Source: Betaproteobacteria bacterium (GTDB lineage: Bacteria > Pseudomonadota > Gammaproteobacteria > Burkholderiales > Burkholderiaceae_C). Taken from it: a stretch of DNA of 64,000 nucleotides. Location of the stretch: positions 124,001 through 188,000 of the forward strand of contig JADIZZ010000007.1 in the NCBI GenBank assembly GCA_016704535.1. Direction: 5' to 3'. The notes beneath the pieces are model-generated. The model had not been told where the DNA came from. It did no database searches and saw only the letters and a program-made list of their open reading frames with translations. Made by a program: the position numbers and the translations under genes. Shown here one piece after another: positions 61,957-64,000 of this stretch (position 1 is the first letter of the stretch; each line of letters begins with the position of its first letter).

Positions 61957-62933
61957 GCACCGATCGAGTCATGCTGCTGATCGACGCCGACAACGTGTCG
62001 GTCGACGTCATGGAACAGGCCGTGCGCCTGCTGATGAACCAGCACGGCGCCGTGCACGTTCGACGCGCCTACTGCACGGCCGAGAGTGCCGTGGTCAACC
62101 AGGGTGTGTTCAAGCGCCTGGGCATCAAGCCCATGGTCAACCTGGCCGCCGGCAAGAACAGCACCGACATCGCGATGGCCGTCGACGCCATCGACCTCGT
62201 GCTGGCCGAGCGCCCCGACGTCGTCGTCATCTGTTCTTCGGACAGCGATTTCGCGCCGCTCGTGCATCGCCTGCGCGAGAAGGGCTGCGTCGTGCGCGGC
62301 ATCGGCCAGAAGGGCAAGACCGCCGACGAGACGCAGGACGTCTACGACGACTACACGGTGCTGGAGCACCGCAAGACCACCGCCGGCGAGCAGGCCCGTG
62401 CCGCCGCGGCCGACGCGCCCAAGCGCACGCGCACGCCACGCAAGACGGCCGCGGCCAAGACGCCGGCCGTGAAGAAGGCGCCGGCGGCCAAGAAGGCCCC
62501 CGCAGCGAAGAAGGCCAGCGCCGGGGCCAAGACGGCGACCAAGGCCGCGCCGCGCAAGACGGCGTCGCGCAAGGCGGCGGTGGTGGTGGTCGAAGAGACT
62601 GCTGCCGAGGTGACGCCTGCCGTGGTCGCCGAGGCGCCGGTGCGGGCTGTTGCCGCCCCAGCGCCGGCCCACCGCACGGCTCGCGAGGCGCCGGCCAAGC
62701 CCGCCGCGCACGCACGTGGCGACCGCGGTCAGACATCACTGCAGGCCGTGCTGGCCTGCCTGCCCGAACTGCAGGCCGGCCAGGGCCTGGCGCTGAACGT
62801 GGCAGTGCAGCGCCTGCGGGAGGCTCAGTTGCTGGGCAAGAACAGCTCGTCGCTGAAGCTTTTCTCGCAGCTGTCCGACCGTTTCGAGCTGGTGCCGGCC
62901 AACAAACCTTCGCAGGTGCGCCTGCGCGCCTGA
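61953..62933 (+). CDS. NYN-domain (PIN-like) ribonuclease-type protein
   Basis: The 326-residue protein has an N-terminal NYN domain (MLLIDADNVS with catalytic aspartates, DIAMAVDAIDLV, ICSSDSDFAPLVHRLREKG), a central low-complexity linker rich in lysine, alanine and proline (repeats of KKAPAA, about 155-200) and a C-terminal helical domain (SLQAVLACLPELQ, KLFSQLSDRFELV) resembling the OST-HTH/LOTUS fold. NYN proteins act on RNA. The linker resembles histone-H1 tails and may bind nucleic acids. It overlaps pyrC by 4 bases. Confidence 0.85.
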   Translation: MSTDRVMLLIDADNVSVDVMEQAVRLLMNQHGAVHVRRAYCTAESAVVNQGVFKRLGIKPMVNLAAGKNSTDIAMAVDAIDLVLAERPDVVVICSSDSDFAPLVHRLREKGCVVRGIGQKGKTADETQDVYDDYTVLEHRKTTAGEQARAAAADAPKRTRTPRKTAAAKTPAVKKAPAAKKAPAAKKASAGAKTATKAAPRKTASRKAAVVVVEETAAEVTPAVVAEAPVRAVAAPAPAHRTAREAPAKPAAHARGDRGQTSLQAVLACLPELQAGQGLALNVAVQRLREAQLLGKNSSSLKLFSQLSDRFELVPANKPSQVRLRA

Positions 62934-63073
62934 AGCGCCGTCGCCGCTTGGGTGCGCAGGCGGGTGCCGATCCGGCTTGCCCCTACGCGGCCCGGGTGTG
63001 CTTGAAACCGCGCGCCGCACCCTAACATTCCGCCTGTCCCGGTCAAACCTGCGGCCGACGTGCCGCCTCCGCC

Positions 63074-63947
63074 ATGAAACGTATCCTGCTGTTCGTCGTC
63101 ACCAACCTGGCTGTCATGCTGGTGCTGGGCATCGCCGCCAGCCTGCTGGGTGTCAACCGCTTCCTCACCGCCAACGGGCTGAACCTGGGCGCGCTGCTGG
63201 GCTTCGCGGCGCTGATGGGTTTCGGCGGCGCCATCATCTCGCTGCTGATCAGCAAGCCGATGGCCAAGTGGAGCACCAAGGCCCAGGTCATCAACGGCTC
63301 GGCCGACCCCACGCACCGCTGGATCGTCGGCGCGGTCGAGAACTTCGCGCAGAAGGCCGGCATCCGCATGCCCGAAGTGGCCATCTACGACGGCGAGCCC
63401 AACGCCTTTGCCACCGGTGCGTTCAAGAACTCGGCGCTGGTGGCCGTCAGCACGGGCCTGCTGCACAGCATGAGCCGCGAAGAGGTCGAGGCCGTCATCG
63501 GCCACGAGGTGGCGCACGTCGCCAATGGCGACATGGTGACGATGGCGCTGATCCAGGGCGTGATGAACACCTTCGTCGTGTTCCTGTCGCGCGTCATCGG
63601 CTACTTCGTCGACAAGGTCGTGCTGCGCAACAACAACGAAGGCCCGGGCATCGGCTACTACGTCACCACCATCGTGCTGGACATCGTGCTGGGCGTGCTG
63701 GCGGCCGTCATCGTGGCCTGGTTCTCGCGGCAGCGTGAATACCGTGCCGACGCCGGCGCCGCGCAGCTGATGGGACGCAAGCAGCCGATGATCAATGCGC
63801 TGGCGCGCCTGGGAGGGCTGGACCCGGGTGAACTGCCCAAGAGCGTGGCCAACATGGGCATCAGCAGCCGCCCGGGCGGCATGATGGCGCTGCTGAGCAG
63901 CCACCCGCCCCTGGAAGACCGCATCCGCGCCTGCAACAGGCGCAGTG
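63074..63947 (+). CDS. htpX: HtpX membrane zinc protease (frameshift near the end)
   Basis: The product is a stress-related membrane protease: two N-terminal helices, the zinc motif H144-E-V-A-H148 followed by NGD, and two further helices with WFSRQREYRADAGAAQLMG. The ending SHPPLEDRIRAC is normal up to DRIRA, where the usual RALQ becomes RACN. A run expected to be CCC reads CC at 63930-63931. Inserting one C gives LQQAQ and the stop TGA at 63945-63947. As written, the frame reads to the window end without a stop. The ATG at 63074 fits the family. Confidence 0.9.
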
Positions 63948-63952
63948 AACGC

Positions 63953-63976
63953 AGGGGCCCCGCAGGGGCCCCTTTC
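63953..63976 (+). terminator. Intrinsic terminator after htpX
   Basis: AGGGGCCCC and GGGGCCCCT pair over 9 bases around a GCA loop and are followed by TTTC. It lies 6 bases after the corrected htpX stop, supporting that stop. Confidence 0.75.
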
Positions 63977-64000
63977 GGTGCCGTCGGCCCTCAGGGCTTG

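Overview
The window looks like a chromosomal segment of a very GC-rich betaproteobacterium, most likely order Burkholderiales (Rubrivivax/Leptothrix/Ideonella-like). The reasons are strong G/C third-position bias, Bug-family and GltIJKL transporter types typical of the order, a soxCDYZAXB gene order seen in that group, and an intergenic palindromic element of a kind I recall from it. This placement is inference; no rRNA or other phylogenetic marker is present. The first ~1,040 bases are an almost pure G/C homopolymer mixture and look like a sequencing or assembly artefact rather than biology.

Region 1 (about 1.05-20.2 kb) is accessory and patchy. It holds truncated gene remnants (an SDR N-terminus, short 3' ends repeated as a 31-bp direct repeat), a DUF3617 lipid/periplasm-type protein, and two RTX/DUF4214 proteins of the type-I-secretion style. 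One of these is a large Calx-beta repeat protein broken by a 1-base insertion. Between the two lie a sulfatase, a Bug-type solute-binding protein and a LysR regulator. A SARP/BTAD-AAA-TPR giant regulator, a PAS protein and a CheB-CheR-PAS fusion follow. Region 2 (19.4-27.5 kb) holds a double-cupin protein divergent from a ChrA chromate transporter, and an ArsR regulator divergent from an RND efflux operon with a DUF2892 protein and a methyltransferase.

Region 3 (27.6-43.6 kb) is the metabolic core: a thiosulfate-oxidation (Sox) island. It contains soxC-D-Y-Z-A-X-B, a periplasmic DsrE-like protein, a YeeE/YedE transporter and a c4-type cytochrome. These are followed by a flavocytochrome c sulfide dehydrogenase pair on the other strand, a metallo-beta-lactamase (SoxH-like) with a thioredoxin-like protein, a second YeeE/YedE transporter, two small c-type cytochromes, an ArsR-type SoxR regulator and a second metallo-hydrolase. 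SoxAX and SoxB process sulfur substrates carried on SoxYZ, SoxCD oxidises the bound sulfane, and the cytochromes take the electrons. AT-rich dyads with GATAT-N12-ATATT character lie at the divergent promoters and are good candidates for SoxR operators.

Region 4 (43.6-64 kb) is ordinary core metabolism. It contains a glycine-zipper lipoprotein, an HNH endonuclease, and a TetR-controlled beta-oxidation operon (acyl-CoA dehydrogenase, hydroxyacyl-CoA dehydrogenase/hydratase, thiolase, hydratase, SGNH hydrolase, SDR). Then come a thioesterase, an Atm1-like ABC transporter (frameshifted), a LysR gene, a glutamate/aspartate ABC transporter (gltIJKL), dihydroorotase, a NYN-domain protein and htpX running to the end of the window. 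The gltL ATPase lacks its whole ABC signature segment. Four single-base indels in G/C runs (Calx protein, soxX, ABC transporter, htpX) plus the poly-G head suggest draft-quality sequence, so 'broken' genes should be confirmed against reads before biological interpretation. I saw no tRNA, rRNA, CRISPR array or insertion sequence.
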